Source: Yoonia rosea
Lineage (GTDB): Bacteria > Pseudomonadota > Alphaproteobacteria > Rhodobacterales > Rhodobacteraceae
Direction of reading: 5' to 3'
Length of the DNA stretch: 64,000 bases
Assembly (NCBI RefSeq): GCF_900156505.1
Contig: NZ_FTPR01000001.1
Coordinates: 372,001 to 436,000 of the forward strand
Shown here: positions 36,670-45,125 of the stretch, piece by piece
Numbering within the stretch: position 1 is the first letter of the stretch
How the letters are laid out: each line of letters opens with the position of its first letter
Notes under the pieces: generated by a model
The model's database searches: none
The model's input: the letters and a program-made list of their open reading frames with translations, nothing else
Told to the model about the DNA's origin: nothing
Program-made: the position numbers and the translations under genes

Positions 36670-36969
36670 TTAAAGTTCCACTTGCTTGCCGTGGGCGTAG
36701 TTTGAAGGACCGCGTGTGCGGAATTCTTCGCGGAAATGGGTCGGCGCAGGGCCGTCGTCGGTGGCTTTGGCATCGGCCAGATAGGCCCCCGCGATTTCAT
36801 CCCTGCGCGCTTGCGCCTCAAGCAGGCGCAGATCGGCGTGGGCTTCATCGGTCAGCAGCTCGGCTTTGCGGATGTCGCGGGTCCATGTGTCGTCCTCTGC
36901 CAACCAGACTGCATCGCCGTCCAGCAGGGCGTTGGCGGTGACCACTTTGGGGGTGAAACTACGGGCCAT
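36670..36969 (-). CDS. DUF2849-family protein
   Basis: A 99-residue protein between cysG and cysI, spaced two bases from cysI and touching cysG by one base. The start MARSFTPKVVTANALLDGDAVWLAEDDTW is typical of DUF2849, which is restricted to this operon in alphaproteobacteria. Its function is not established. The tight coupling suggests a helper of siroheme or sulfite reductase assembly, which is inference. Confidence 0.87.
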   Translation of the reverse strand: MARSFTPKVVTANALLDGDAVWLAEDDTWTRDIRKAELLTDEAHADLRLLEAQARRDEIAGAYLADAKATDDGPAPTHFREEFRTRGPSNYAHGKQVEL

Positions 36970-38360
36970 TATGCAAATTCCTTTTGGCTGATCGCTTGTG
37001 CTGCGGCGTCACGGGGGGCAAGGCCGAGAAAGGTGATGGCCGGGCCTTGCAAATTGGCTTGGGTCAGGGTGGGTTCCAACTCGGCCAGCGTCGTTGCGAT
37101 GATCTGTTGATCGGCGCGGCTGACGTTTTCGATGATTGTCACAGGCGTTGCGGGATCGGCGCCATGCATGAGCAAACGGCCCTGGATAAAGCGGGCTGAT
37201 TTCTTGCCCATATAGATCGCGGCCACTTCACCGGGGGCAGCCAGCGCCCGCCAGTCGTGATCGGCATAGCCTTTGGTGTCATGCCCTGTGATCAGGCGCA
37301 CCGCCGAATTACGCCCGCGTTTTGTCAGGCTTTGTCCGATGTTGGCAACAGCGGCAGATGCGGCTGTGATGCCCGGGATGATGGTGTAGGGAATGTCATG
37401 CGCCTCGATTGCGGCAATTTCTTCGTCCAAACGGCCAAAGACCGTGGGATCACCTGCCTTAAGCCGCACAACATGATGGCCGTCCAGCGCATGCTGTACG
37501 ATCAGCGCGTCGATATCGGACTGTGCCATCGCGCGGCCAAAGCCTTCTTTGCCTGCGTCGATGATAATCGCTTCGCGGCGGGCAAGTTCCAGAATCTCGG
37601 GCGTTACCAACCGGTCGTGAATAACCACATCGGCCTTATCCAGCGCATTGCGGGCCTTCAGCGTCAGAAGTTCCGGATCACCGGGGCCCGCACCAACAAG
37701 GTCAACAGAACCGGATTTCCGCTCTTGCATGATGTGGCTATCCAGAAGGCTTTCCAGTGCGGGCACAACCGCCTGTTCGCCCGCATCAGCCAGCGCCTTG
37801 GGGCCTGTCCCAAAGTAAAAGGCCGACCAGAAATCACGGCGCTTGCGGCCCATCGGCAGCACATCAACCGCATGGCGGAAGGTTTTTCCGATCCGCGCAA
37901 GGACACCTAGCGATGTGGGTAGCCGTGCTTCCAGATCGGCTTTGATTGCGCGCGCCAGAACAGGGGCGGCACCCTCTGTCCCGATCGCGATTGTCACCGG
38001 ATCACGGTCAACAATCGCGGGCGTGATAAACTGGCTGTCGGCAAGATTATCGACGATATTGACCAAAGCCCCCTCTGCAAGGGCAATCGTGGCCACGCGG
38101 GCGTCTTCGGCGTCATCCTCGTTGGCGCCATAGAACAGCGCAGCGCAGAGCGCGTCACCCGGTTCCATCGCGCGTTCAATGATCCGCAACTTGCCCTGAT
38201 CGGCCCATTTGCGGATATCGGGTGCGATCTCTGCAGCGATCACGGTCAGATGCGCTTCGGTCTTCATCAGCAAGCGCAGCTTGGCCATGGCGGCATCACC
38301 ACCGCCCGACAAAACGATGCGGCGGCCCTCTACGGCAAGGAAGATTGGAAAGTGCTTCAT
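36969..38360 (-). CDS. cysG: Siroheme synthase CysG (bifunctional)
   Basis: Makes siroheme from uroporphyrinogen III. It is 463 residues from the ATG at 38360. The N-terminal half is the precorrin-2 dehydrogenase/ferrochelatase (FPIFLAVEGRRIVLSGGGDAA). The C-terminal half is the SAM uroporphyrinogen methyltransferase (VDLVGAGPGDPELLTLKA near residue 218, then VRLKAGDPTVFGR and VVPGITAASA-like IPGITAASAAVAN). It leads the sulfite-reduction operon and supplies the cofactor for CysI. A GAACAnTGTTC palindrome sits on its promoter. Confidence 0.96.
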   Translation of the reverse strand: MKHFPIFLAVEGRRIVLSGGGDAAMAKLRLLMKTEAHLTVIAAEIAPDIRKWADQGKLRIIERAMEPGDALCAALFYGANEDDAEDARVATIALAEGALVNIVDNLADSQFITPAIVDRDPVTIAIGTEGAAPVLARAIKADLEARLPTSLGVLARIGKTFRHAVDVLPMGRKRRDFWSAFYFGTGPKALADAGEQAVVPALESLLDSHIMQERKSGSVDLVGAGPGDPELLTLKARNALDKADVVIHDRLVTPEILELARREAIIIDAGKEGFGRAMAQSDIDALIVQHALDGHHVVRLKAGDPTVFGRLDEEIAAIEAHDIPYTIIPGITAASAAVANIGQSLTKRGRNSAVRLITGHDTKGYADHDWRALAAPGEVAAIYMGKKSARFIQGRLLMHGADPATPVTIIENVSRADQQIIATTLAELEPTLTQANLQGPAITFLGLAPRDAAAQAISQKEFA

Positions 38361-38385
38361 GGCAAACCTCAAATTTCTTAGCTTC

Positions 38386-38402
38386 AATATAGAACATTGT
38401 TC
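38386..38402 (-). promoter_or_regulatory. cysG promoter element with Lrp-type palindrome (site 1)
   Basis: AGAACA-T-TGTTCT at 38391-38403 is a perfect palindrome. On the minus strand it is followed directly by TATATT (complement of 38386-38391), a good -10 candidate about 25 bases before the cysG start. The palindrome therefore fills the spacer of the presumed cysG promoter. The same core recurs at 38961 and 39014. Confidence 0.6.
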
Positions 38403-38495
38403 TGCTATTTGCCTCCCCACGCTGCTAGTTAAGGACATACGTTCTGCCATGCTGTGAATTTGGACTGCCTGTCCTGTGTTTAGGAGAATTTGAGA

Positions 38496-38957
38496 ATGTC
38501 AGTACGCATTGACGCCACAGACAAGAAGATTTTAGCGGCGCTTCAGGCGGATGCGGCGCAATCTCTGGACGATATTGCCAAGGCTGTGGGGTCTTCCAAG
38601 ACACCTGTGTGGAATCGCATTCGCAAATTGCGCGAAGCAGGGGTGATCGGCCAGCACACGGTTTTGCTCGATGCTGAGGCACTGGGATTCGAGGCTTGTT
38701 TCTTCGTCTTGATCCGCACCTCCGAGCATGACGCAGACTGGCAGGGGCGGTTTCTCAAGGCGCTCAAGTCACGGCCTGAGGTGCAAGAGGCGCACCGTCT
38801 AGCCGGTGATATTGACTATATTTTAAAGGTGCGCGTGCGCAATGCGCGGGCTTATGACACGTTTTATCAAGCCCTGATTTCCGAGGTCAAAGTCCATAAT
38901 GTGACCGCACTTTTGTCGATGGAAGAGATCAAATCGACCGTGGCCCTGCCGCTTTAA
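38496..38957 (+). CDS. Lrp/AsnC-family transcriptional regulator
   Basis: A 153-residue regulator with an N-terminal winged helix (RIDATDKKILAALQADA, then SSKTPVWNRIRKLREAGVI as recognition helix) and a C-terminal RAM ligand domain (residues 70-150, including AHRLAGDIDYILKVRVRN). TAGGAGAA precedes the ATG at 38496. It is divergent from the cysG operon, and the palindromes around it are its likely operators. Control of sulfur assimilation in response to an amino acid such as cysteine is a reasonable but untested guess. Confidence 0.92.
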   Translation: MSVRIDATDKKILAALQADAAQSLDDIAKAVGSSKTPVWNRIRKLREAGVIGQHTVLLDAEALGFEACFFVLIRTSEHDADWQGRFLKALKSRPEVQEAHRLAGDIDYILKVRVRNARAYDTFYQALISEVKVHNVTALLSMEEIKSTVALPL

Positions 38958-39025
38958 ATTGAACAATGTTCAATAATTGTGTTGACGGCGCCACTCCAGC
39001 TCTCTAGGTATGTGAACAATGTTCA
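38958..39025 (+). promoter_or_regulatory. Promoter flanked by two Lrp-type palindromes (sites 2 and 3)
   Basis: ATTGAACAATGTTCAAT (38958-38974) is a perfect 17-base palindrome, and TGAACAATGTTCA (39013-39025) a perfect 13-base one. Their centres are 53 bases apart, five helical turns. Between them lies TTGACG (38982-38987), then 17 bases, then TAGGTA, a plausible promoter for the lipoprotein gene at 39042. The geometry suits a looped or wrapped Lrp-type complex. Confidence 0.6.
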
Positions 39026-39041
39026 TATTTGGAGAGACACC

Positions 39042-39377
39042 ATGCAAACGATAAAGATCACAGTTGCCCTCGCAACGCTTGCTTTGGCAGCGGCCTGTGC
39101 CGCACCTAGCGCCCAGCATACGGCCCAGTCAGCCAACCACAGCGCGCAAGCCGCCAGCCATGGCGCGGCGGCGGTGGCATCGGGTGCTGCGACTGTTTCT
39201 GCGGTGCCGATCATCGCGACAGGGGCCGCGCTATCCGTAACCGGCGCGGCGATTGAAAGCGTTGGGACCACCTCCGTGGCGGTTGGTAGCGACGTGTTGG
39301 AGGCGGGACTGGGCACCTGCCAGACCACGCAAACGGCAACATGTGTAGCGGCTGATGGCCCGCCGCGGTTGGACTAA
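39042..39377 (+). CDS. Small Ala/Ser-rich lipoprotein
   Basis: A 111-residue protein with a lipoprotein signal peptide (TLALAAACAAPS, Cys near residue 19). An Ala/Ser/His-rich repeat-like stretch follows (QHTAQSANHSAQAASHGAAA), then a long small-residue hydrophobic segment and a C-terminal pair of cysteines. No family is recognised. It is transcribed with the DUF2145 gene nine bases later, from a promoter set between two Lrp-type palindromes. Confidence 0.8.
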   Translation: MQTIKITVALATLALAAACAAPSAQHTAQSANHSAQAASHGAAAVASGAATVSAVPIIATGAALSVTGAAIESVGTTSVAVGSDVLEAGLGTCQTTQTATCVAADGPPRLD

Positions 39378-39386
39378 GGGGAGGTC

Positions 39387-40187
39387 ATGATGAAACGTCT
39401 TTTTTTTATTCTTGTGTTGGCGATAACTGCCTTCACCACGCCGTCCTTCGCAGGCAGCAGTGCAGCCAGTAACCCCGTTCTGCCTGCCGATGAAGTGGCT
39501 GCTTTTGCCAACCGTGTGCAGCGCGATCTCGCGTCGCGTGGTGCCAATGTGGCCATTGTTTCGCGGGTCGGGCGTGATCCGTCCGTCCTGCCGGACGGGA
39601 TCAACTATACCCATGTCGCCTTTTGGGTTTATGCGCGGATCACCCGCGCTGACGGCTCAACAGGGCAGGGGTACCGTGTTTATAACCTGTACCAGCGCGA
39701 CGGTGATTTGACCCAGAGCGACCTTGTTCAGGATACGCCGGCCGATTTCTTTGCTGGTGCGCATAGTCTTGATGCCGGCGTGATCATCCCTGATCCGCGC
39801 CTGCAGCGCAAACTGCTGTCCGTGATTGCCAGCCCGACCTATGCCGCCCTGCACAATGCCAATTATTCGGTGCTGGCCAATCCGCACACATCGCAATTTC
39901 AGAACTGCACCGAGCATACGTTGGATGTGGTGATGGCAGCCCTTTACGACACGGATGATCGCGCCCAAATCAAAGCCAATATCGCGGCCTATTTTGCACC
40001 ACAGCCCGTGCCGATCAACGGATTGCAACGTCTTCTGGCCCCCGCTGCGTCACAGGCGCTGACCACGGTCGATCATGGTGCGCAGGTCGGTACGGCGACC
40101 TTCGGATCTATCGCGCGGTTCATGGGCGATAATGACCTTGCAGAAGAGATTTACCGGATCACGCCCACGGCGTTGACGCGGTTCTGA
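39387..40187 (+). CDS. DUF2145-family secreted protein
   Basis: A 266-residue protein with a signal peptide (LFFILVLAITAFTTPSFAGS). The mature part contains GQGYRVYNLYQ, the invariant-looking FQNCTEHTLDVVMAALY near residue 170, and LPDGINYTHVAFWVY. This matches DUF2145; the Asn-Cys-Thr-Glu-His region could be a cysteine-protease-like active site, but I know of no proof. It forms an operon with the preceding lipoprotein. Confidence 0.8.
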   Translation: MMKRLFFILVLAITAFTTPSFAGSSAASNPVLPADEVAAFANRVQRDLASRGANVAIVSRVGRDPSVLPDGINYTHVAFWVYARITRADGSTGQGYRVYNLYQRDGDLTQSDLVQDTPADFFAGAHSLDAGVIIPDPRLQRKLLSVIASPTYAALHNANYSVLANPHTSQFQNCTEHTLDVVMAALYDTDDRAQIKANIAAYFAPQPVPINGLQRLLAPAASQALTTVDHGAQVGTATFGSIARFMGDNDLAEEIYRITPTALTRF

Positions 40188-40189
40188 TC

Positions 40190-41359
40190 TCAACGGCTGG
40201 TGGAGACCATCAGCCGTTCCAGCCCGTGAAAGTGATAAACGTCGCCATAGACCGGAGCTTCGGTCAGGCGCAGGTCCGGGCAGCGTTCAAACAACACCTC
40301 GAGGGCGATTTGCAGCTCAAGGCGCGCCAGTGGCGCGCCAACGCAGAAGTGGATGCCACCCCCGAAACTGGTGTTCTGCGGGCCTTTGCGGGTCGGATCA
40401 AAAGAATCGGCATTCGTATAGACCTGCGAATCGCGGTTTGCAGAGCCCAGCAGACAGGCGATTTGATCACCGCGCTTGAAGGACTGGCCGCCCAAGGTCA
40501 CATCTTCATAAACCCAACGCGTGAATAGATGCAGGGGGGGATCGTAGCGGATCACTTCTTCGACCACGGTTTCATTGATCTCGCGGAGGCCATGTTCCAG
40601 CAGCGTCTTGGTGCCGTTGCCCAAGGTATGCACTGTCGCCTCGTGCCCTGCGTTCAAGAGTAGGATGCATGTGCTGATCAGCTCATCCTCGCTCAGACGT
40701 GCGCCGTCCTCTTCGGCGGCAATCAGGGTCGAGATCAAATCATCGCCAGGTGTCTTGCGGCGGACCTGGATGTAGCTGCGCATGAAGCCGACAAAATCAT
40801 TGGTGGCGGCCACAGCGGCCGCTTCGATTTCGGGGGTGCGGCGGGCCTGGTACATTGCCACCATGGCGTTGGACCAGCGTAGCAAATCATCGGCACGTTC
40901 TTCGGGTACACCAAGAAGGCGCGCGATGATGACCACCGGTACGGGTTGCGCATAATGGGCCAGTAAATCAAAGGGTTGATCTGGAAACGCGTCAATCAAC
41001 TCATGGCAGAGTTGGCGGATGTCAGGGCCGAGTGCGGCGACTGTCCTGCTCGTAAATGCACGCAGGACAAGGGATCGCAGGCGGGTATGGCGTGGCGGTT
41101 CAATGGCCAGCATCGAATGGGCCTCAACGTCGAAAAACGGCCTGAGATGTGACGGGATTTCTGGGGCCAGTTCCGGTGGACATTCGCGCCCCATCCGTTT
41201 GTCCCGCAGCACCGCATGCACCATTTTATGCGATACGGCACAGGCCATTTCAAAGTCGTCCCACCAGATGAAATCACCCGCAGCGCGGGCCTGCGCATAG
41301 AACGGATATGGGTCTTGAACAAAGGCCGGATCGGTGGGGGATTTTTGAAATTTCTGCAT
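40190..41359 (-). CDS. Cytochrome P450
   Basis: A 389-residue bacterial-type soluble P450 monooxygenase. The I-helix reads LLNAGHEATVHTLG near residue 240, the K-helix EEVIRYDPPLHLFTR near residue 275, and the heme-binding loop FGGGIHFCVGAPLARLE near residue 340. No ferredoxin or reductase is fused or adjacent, and the substrate is unknown. It is divergent from the B12-binding protein across about 200 bases. Confidence 0.94.
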   Translation of the reverse strand: MQKFQKSPTDPAFVQDPYPFYAQARAAGDFIWWDDFEMACAVSHKMVHAVLRDKRMGRECPPELAPEIPSHLRPFFDVEAHSMLAIEPPRHTRLRSLVLRAFTSRTVAALGPDIRQLCHELIDAFPDQPFDLLAHYAQPVPVVIIARLLGVPEERADDLLRWSNAMVAMYQARRTPEIEAAAVAATNDFVGFMRSYIQVRRKTPGDDLISTLIAAEEDGARLSEDELISTCILLLNAGHEATVHTLGNGTKTLLEHGLREINETVVEEVIRYDPPLHLFTRWVYEDVTLGGQSFKRGDQIACLLGSANRDSQVYTNADSFDPTRKGPQNTSFGGGIHFCVGAPLARLELQIALEVLFERCPDLRLTEAPVYGDVYHFHGLERLMVSTSR

Positions 41360-41556
41360 GGCAGAACATTTGTCCGACCGCTCTGTAGATTGCAAGCGAC
41401 TGCGCGACCCTTACACAAAATGCTGCACCTGCGCCGCGACGTTCTGACGCGCTCGTTGCCCAGTTTTCCTATGTTAAGCTGCATGCGGTTGGATACAAAT
41501 AGTCGTCGGAAACAGATGACATTATGAATTCAGTAGCCAACATGGGAGGGACGTTC

Positions 41557-42375
41557 ATGGCCAACGCGCCTATGGACGATAACGCGTTTGATCGCTCAGA
41601 GTATCGCAAGGCTGACCGGCATTTCCGGTTAGTCGAAGAGAAACTGCCGGAAGAGGCCGTCTCGGCCCTTGCGCGCGAAGTTGTGAGGCGTCTTGCTTTT
41701 CGAATGCCACACGCGTTGAAAAAAGAAGATCTGCCAACGCAGTCAGATATCGAGCAGCTATGCGGCGCATTGCTGTCGAAGAATAATGATGCGGCCGATA
41801 ACTTTATTCTGTCGGCGCGACGCGACGGGGTACAACTCGAGGCGATCTATCTGGGGTATGTTGCCGGTGCTGCGCGGCGTTTGGGCGATATGTGGGACAA
41901 TGACGACATTTCGTTCATTGATGTCACGCTGGCCTGCGGCAAGCTTTACCGGATCATCCGTGGCCTGCGCCACGTCATTGCACCCGGTATTCTGGGCGAC
42001 AGGGACGACTGGCCTGCGATGTTCGCGCTGGTGCCCGGTGAAACCCATACGATCGGGATCGAGATTGCCACAGATGTGTTCCGCCGTGAGGGCTGGGATG
42101 TGGATATGATGGTGGCGCTAGATCATGATACGCTGATTGAGAAATCCGAAAGGCGCAGTTACAAAGCGATCGTATTGGTGGCCAATTCAGACGGCATGCT
42201 TGAGGCGCTGACGCGTCTGGTGCTGGCTTTGCGTATCTCGCAACCGCTGGCGCATGTGATTGTGGCAGGCAACATACTCGATCATCACGCAGACATCATC
42301 GACGTGGTCGGCGCAGATGCGGTGATGAAAGATATGAAAACCGCCGTCGGTACACTGCGTGATTTGATCGCCTAG
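41557..42375 (+). CDS. B12-binding domain protein, AerR/PpaA-like
   Basis: A 272-residue protein. A helical cap (GDMWDNDDISFIDVTLACGKLYRI near residue 125) precedes a B12-binding domain whose base-off histidine motif is PGETHTIGIEIATDVFRREGW near residue 165. The architecture resembles AerR/PpaA, the cobalamin antirepressors of photosynthesis regulators, and related light or redox sensors. No photosynthesis genes are nearby. I start at 41557 because GGGAGGG lies six bases upstream; an earlier ATG at 41524 is weaker. It is divergent from the P450. Confidence 0.8.
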   Translation: MANAPMDDNAFDRSEYRKADRHFRLVEEKLPEEAVSALAREVVRRLAFRMPHALKKEDLPTQSDIEQLCGALLSKNNDAADNFILSARRDGVQLEAIYLGYVAGAARRLGDMWDNDDISFIDVTLACGKLYRIIRGLRHVIAPGILGDRDDWPAMFALVPGETHTIGIEIATDVFRREGWDVDMMVALDHDTLIEKSERRSYKAIVLVANSDGMLEALTRLVLALRISQPLAHVIVAGNILDHHADIIDVVGADAVMKDMKTAVGTLRDLIA

Positions 42376-42383
42376 GAGGCGCC

Positions 42384-43115
42384 CTAAGCGTCTTCCAGCG
42401 CCGAAATAATAGGCGAGAACGCCTCAGCGGTCAGGCTGGCACCGCCAACAAGCGCGCCGTTTACATGTGGTACCGCAAAGATTTCCGCAGCGTTACTGCC
42501 TTTGACAGATCCGCCATAGAGCAGTGACATTTCAGTACCGTCCGCAAACCGGTCTTGCAGGCGCTTGCGGACATGGGCGTGCACTTCGGCGATTTGGTCT
42601 GTCGTGGGGACTTTTCCCGTGCCGATCGCCCAGACGGGTTCGTAGGCAATGACTGTATTCAGTGCATCTGCTGTTGCCGGTACTGAGCCTGCAAGCTGCC
42701 GGTCAATCACATCAAGCGTTGTGCCATTTTCACGCTCATCAAGCGTTTCTCCGATGCAGATCACCGCAATCAACCCTGCATCATAGGCCGCTTGCGACTT
42801 TGCCGCGACCAGCGCGTCGGTTTCACCGTGGTCGGTGCGGCGTTCAGAGTGCCCCAGCAGTACATAGCTGGCGCCCGCATCTGCCAGCATCTCAGCGCTG
42901 ATATCGCCGGTATGTGCACCCGCTTGCGCAGTGTGGCAATCCTGACCGCCGATATCAAATGGCGTGTCCTCGCAGGCGCTGATCAGGGTAAAGGGGGGGC
43001 AGATCAGGATCGCAATATCCGCGTCGCCATGCTTGTCTTCGAGTTTTTCCAACTCAATCAATGTGCTCTGCATCCCGTTCATCTTCCAGTTGCCTGCGGC
43101 GATTTTACGGGGCAT
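42384..43115 (-). CDS. tpiA: Triosephosphate isomerase
   Basis: Glycolytic isomerase of dihydroxyacetone phosphate and glyceraldehyde-3-phosphate. It is 243 residues from the ATG at 43115. The N-terminal AAGNWKMNG holds the substrate lysine, LLGHSERR the catalytic histidine near residue 93, and AYEPVWAIGTGK the catalytic glutamate near residue 160, with the phosphate loop LYGGSVKGSNA. It is a single gene, not in a glycolytic operon here. Confidence 0.97.
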   Translation of the reverse strand: MPRKIAAGNWKMNGMQSTLIELEKLEDKHGDADIAILICPPFTLISACEDTPFDIGGQDCHTAQAGAHTGDISAEMLADAGASYVLLGHSERRTDHGETDALVAAKSQAAYDAGLIAVICIGETLDERENGTTLDVIDRQLAGSVPATADALNTVIAYEPVWAIGTGKVPTTDQIAEVHAHVRKRLQDRFADGTEMSLLYGGSVKGSNAAEIFAVPHVNGALVGGASLTAEAFSPIISALEDA

Positions 43116-43307
43116 GGCGGCGTCCTTATTCCAGTGATGCAAGAGTGCTTTTAGCTAACTTGCAGGCCTCCTTGCTTACGTCAAGGCCAGCCACGGCATT
43201 GGACCCGGAGCATTGCTGTTAAATCACATGTCAACGCCATTTCCCGGGAGAGGGGCCAACAACTGTGGCTTGTGTCAGAACGCGCAAAATGGATTGGGCG
43301 GGCGTGA

Positions 43308-43670
43308 TCAGCTCGCGGAAAGGTTCTCGTCAAACTTGATCGACTCGCCGCATCCGCATGCGTCAACAACGTTGGGATTGCGAAATTTGAAACCCGCTTC
43401 GAGGAGTGAGACTTCGTAATCAATCTCTGTGCCGAAAAGGAACATCTGCGCCATTGGCGCAATCATGACGCGCGCGCCGTCCTGTTCAACCACCTCATCC
43501 ATCGGATCAACCTCGGTGACATAGTCCATGGTGTATTCCATGCCCGCACAGCCACCTTTCTTCACGCCGATGCGCAAGCCCTGATGGCCGTCTTTCGCCA
43601 TCAGCTTGGCGATTTGCGCCGCTGCCTTGTCGGTGATGGTAACCGCTTGTTTGCCTGGAATGCCGAACAT
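43308..43670 (-). CDS. HesB/IscA-family iron-sulfur assembly protein
   Basis: A 120-residue A-type carrier that inserts Fe-S clusters. The three expected cysteines are visible: GGCAGMEY near residue 45 and ACGCGES near residue 108. TITDKAAAQI opens the fold. It is a neighbour of the SufT-like gene and could be SufA or ErpA in function; sequence alone does not separate these. Confidence 0.9.
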   Translation of the reverse strand: MFGIPGKQAVTITDKAAAQIAKLMAKDGHQGLRIGVKKGGCAGMEYTMDYVTEVDPMDEVVEQDGARVMIAPMAQMFLFGTEIDYEVSLLEAGFKFRNPNVVDACGCGESIKFDENLSAS

Positions 43671-43765
43671 GAAGTGCTCCTTTGCATTCAATGTAGGTGA
43701 GATAAACCGCGCACTCAAGGTGCGGCTGTGCCAATGCCGAAGAATGTGATCAGGCTGGCGTGAGT

Positions 43766-44128
43766 TTACATGAAGCCAAGTTCAAGGCGCGCTTCGTCGG
43801 ACATCATGTCCATGCCCCATTGCGGCTCGAACGTCATTTCCACATCAACCTGTTTCACCCCCGGCAGGGGTTCGACCGCATCGGCGACCCATCCGGGCAT
43901 TTCACCAGCCACAGGACAACCCGGGGCAGTCAGGGTCATGATGATACTGACAGCGTTATCTTCCTTAATATCAATCGTGTAGATCAAACCCAGGTCATAG
44001 ATGTTGACTGGAATTTCAGGGTCATACACAGATTGGCAGGCCTTGACGACATCCTCGTAAAGGGGGTGATCGGTCGTTGATGGCGCAATCATTGGCGCAC
44101 CTTCAAGCTGAGCGTTACTGTCTGTCAT
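43766..44128 (-). CDS. sufT: DUF59/MIP18 protein, SufT-like
   Basis: A 120-residue protein whose core PLYEDVVKACQSVYDPEIPVNIYDLGLIYTI and MTLTAPGCPVAGEMPGW define the DUF59/MIP18 family. SufT-type members help mature Fe-S proteins. It ends WGMDMMSDEARLELGFM, the usual end in this group. It lies 95 bases upstream of the IscA-family gene in the same direction. The rest of the suf cluster is outside the window or elsewhere. Confidence 0.88.
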   Translation of the reverse strand: MTDSNAQLEGAPMIAPSTTDHPLYEDVVKACQSVYDPEIPVNIYDLGLIYTIDIKEDNAVSIIMTLTAPGCPVAGEMPGWVADAVEPLPGVKQVDVEMTFEPQWGMDMMSDEARLELGFM

Positions 44129-44267
44129 GGTCTTGGTTCCCGCAATTCCTGAGCAAACATATAGGGATTGGGTGCGGGGGCGTAAAGGGGGTGTGAAGCA
44201 ATGCGCCAGATCGATGACATGGTCGGGCAGGGCAACATTAGCTCGCGCAGCCAACATTGGCGCGGGA

Positions 44268-44549
44268 TCAATGACGCCGTGTGGTGAAGGGCCACAAAGC
44301 AACCCAGTTCACGGTGTTCCAGTCGATTGTTTCTGGGGGCAGTTTCTGAATCAGTTCGCGCCTGCATTGCTGCGCATCCTTTGGGCAGGCGCTGGCGGAG
44401 CGCATCACCGCGACCAGTCTTTCGATATCGAGGTTGACCGGGACATCGCCCTTGGCGCAGTGCTGCGGGCGGATCGCCTTTGTTTGTTTTTGTTGCACGG
44501 GCTCTTGAACGGGGGGAACCGGTGCGAAGGTATGTGGGAACATTTTCAT
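44268..44549 (-). CDS. Possible small protein, hypothetical
   Basis: A 93-residue frame upstream of sufT. It contains PKDAQQCRRELIQKLPPETIDW, with a helical look and two cysteines 10 residues apart. The ribosome binding site is weak and codon use is unremarkable. It may be a real small gene or a chance frame in a stretch that otherwise lacks one. Confidence 0.35.
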   Translation of the reverse strand: MKMFPHTFAPVPPVQEPVQQKQTKAIRPQHCAKGDVPVNLDIERLVAVMRSASACPKDAQQCRRELIQKLPPETIDWNTVNWVALWPFTTRRH

Positions 44550-45125
44550 CAGACAGAACTTTCACTGGTACACTTACGGCCCAGCTGCATGTCCATGCCA
44601 AGGTTCGGCACATTCTTCGCCGGGATCGATAGACGCGATGACAACTGCCAAAGCGCTGAGTTTGCAGCAAATATACAAGCGGTCTATTCGCTGCGGCAGA
44701 CTGTGGCGACCACGCGATTGAGGCGGAGGCCACTGGTTGCAGCCTGATCAGTAAATTTCAGGAATAACTGAAAGACATTTACTCATCATAAGGCGCTGCG
44801 TTCTATTCGAAAGGCTAATTTTGATAAGCAATGTTCTATGGTTAACCATTTTTATGCATGAAGTACACCTGACCTAAAGGCTAGTAACTACTTGTAATCA
44901 TGTCTTTTTGGCCGCATTTTCGCACGTTTTCTGCCGTAATTCCCCACGTTTCCGCCGCCAGAAGCAGCATTTGGGTCTGCATTTCTGCTCTGCCCATCGT
45001 TTCCCTCAGCGGGCAACAGGCGCCTGATGCGCCCAGATTGATCTTGCGGGGTTACTCATCCGAAGGAGGCCTGCCAAAAACCGAAGCCCCTTGGCAAATT
45101 CAGCGATATCGGGGAAGAGGGGCGT
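44550..45125. other. AT-rich intergenic stretch with a CtrA-like half-site
   Basis: About 575 bases before tgt without a convincing gene. Around 44740-44900 the composition becomes clearly AT-rich. At 44838-44849 it holds ATGGTTAACCAT, a perfect palindrome containing TTAACCAT, the CtrA half-site known from Caulobacter and relatives. The final part carries the tgt leader. A short frame at 44900-45163 overlaps tgt and is not credible. Confidence 0.4.
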
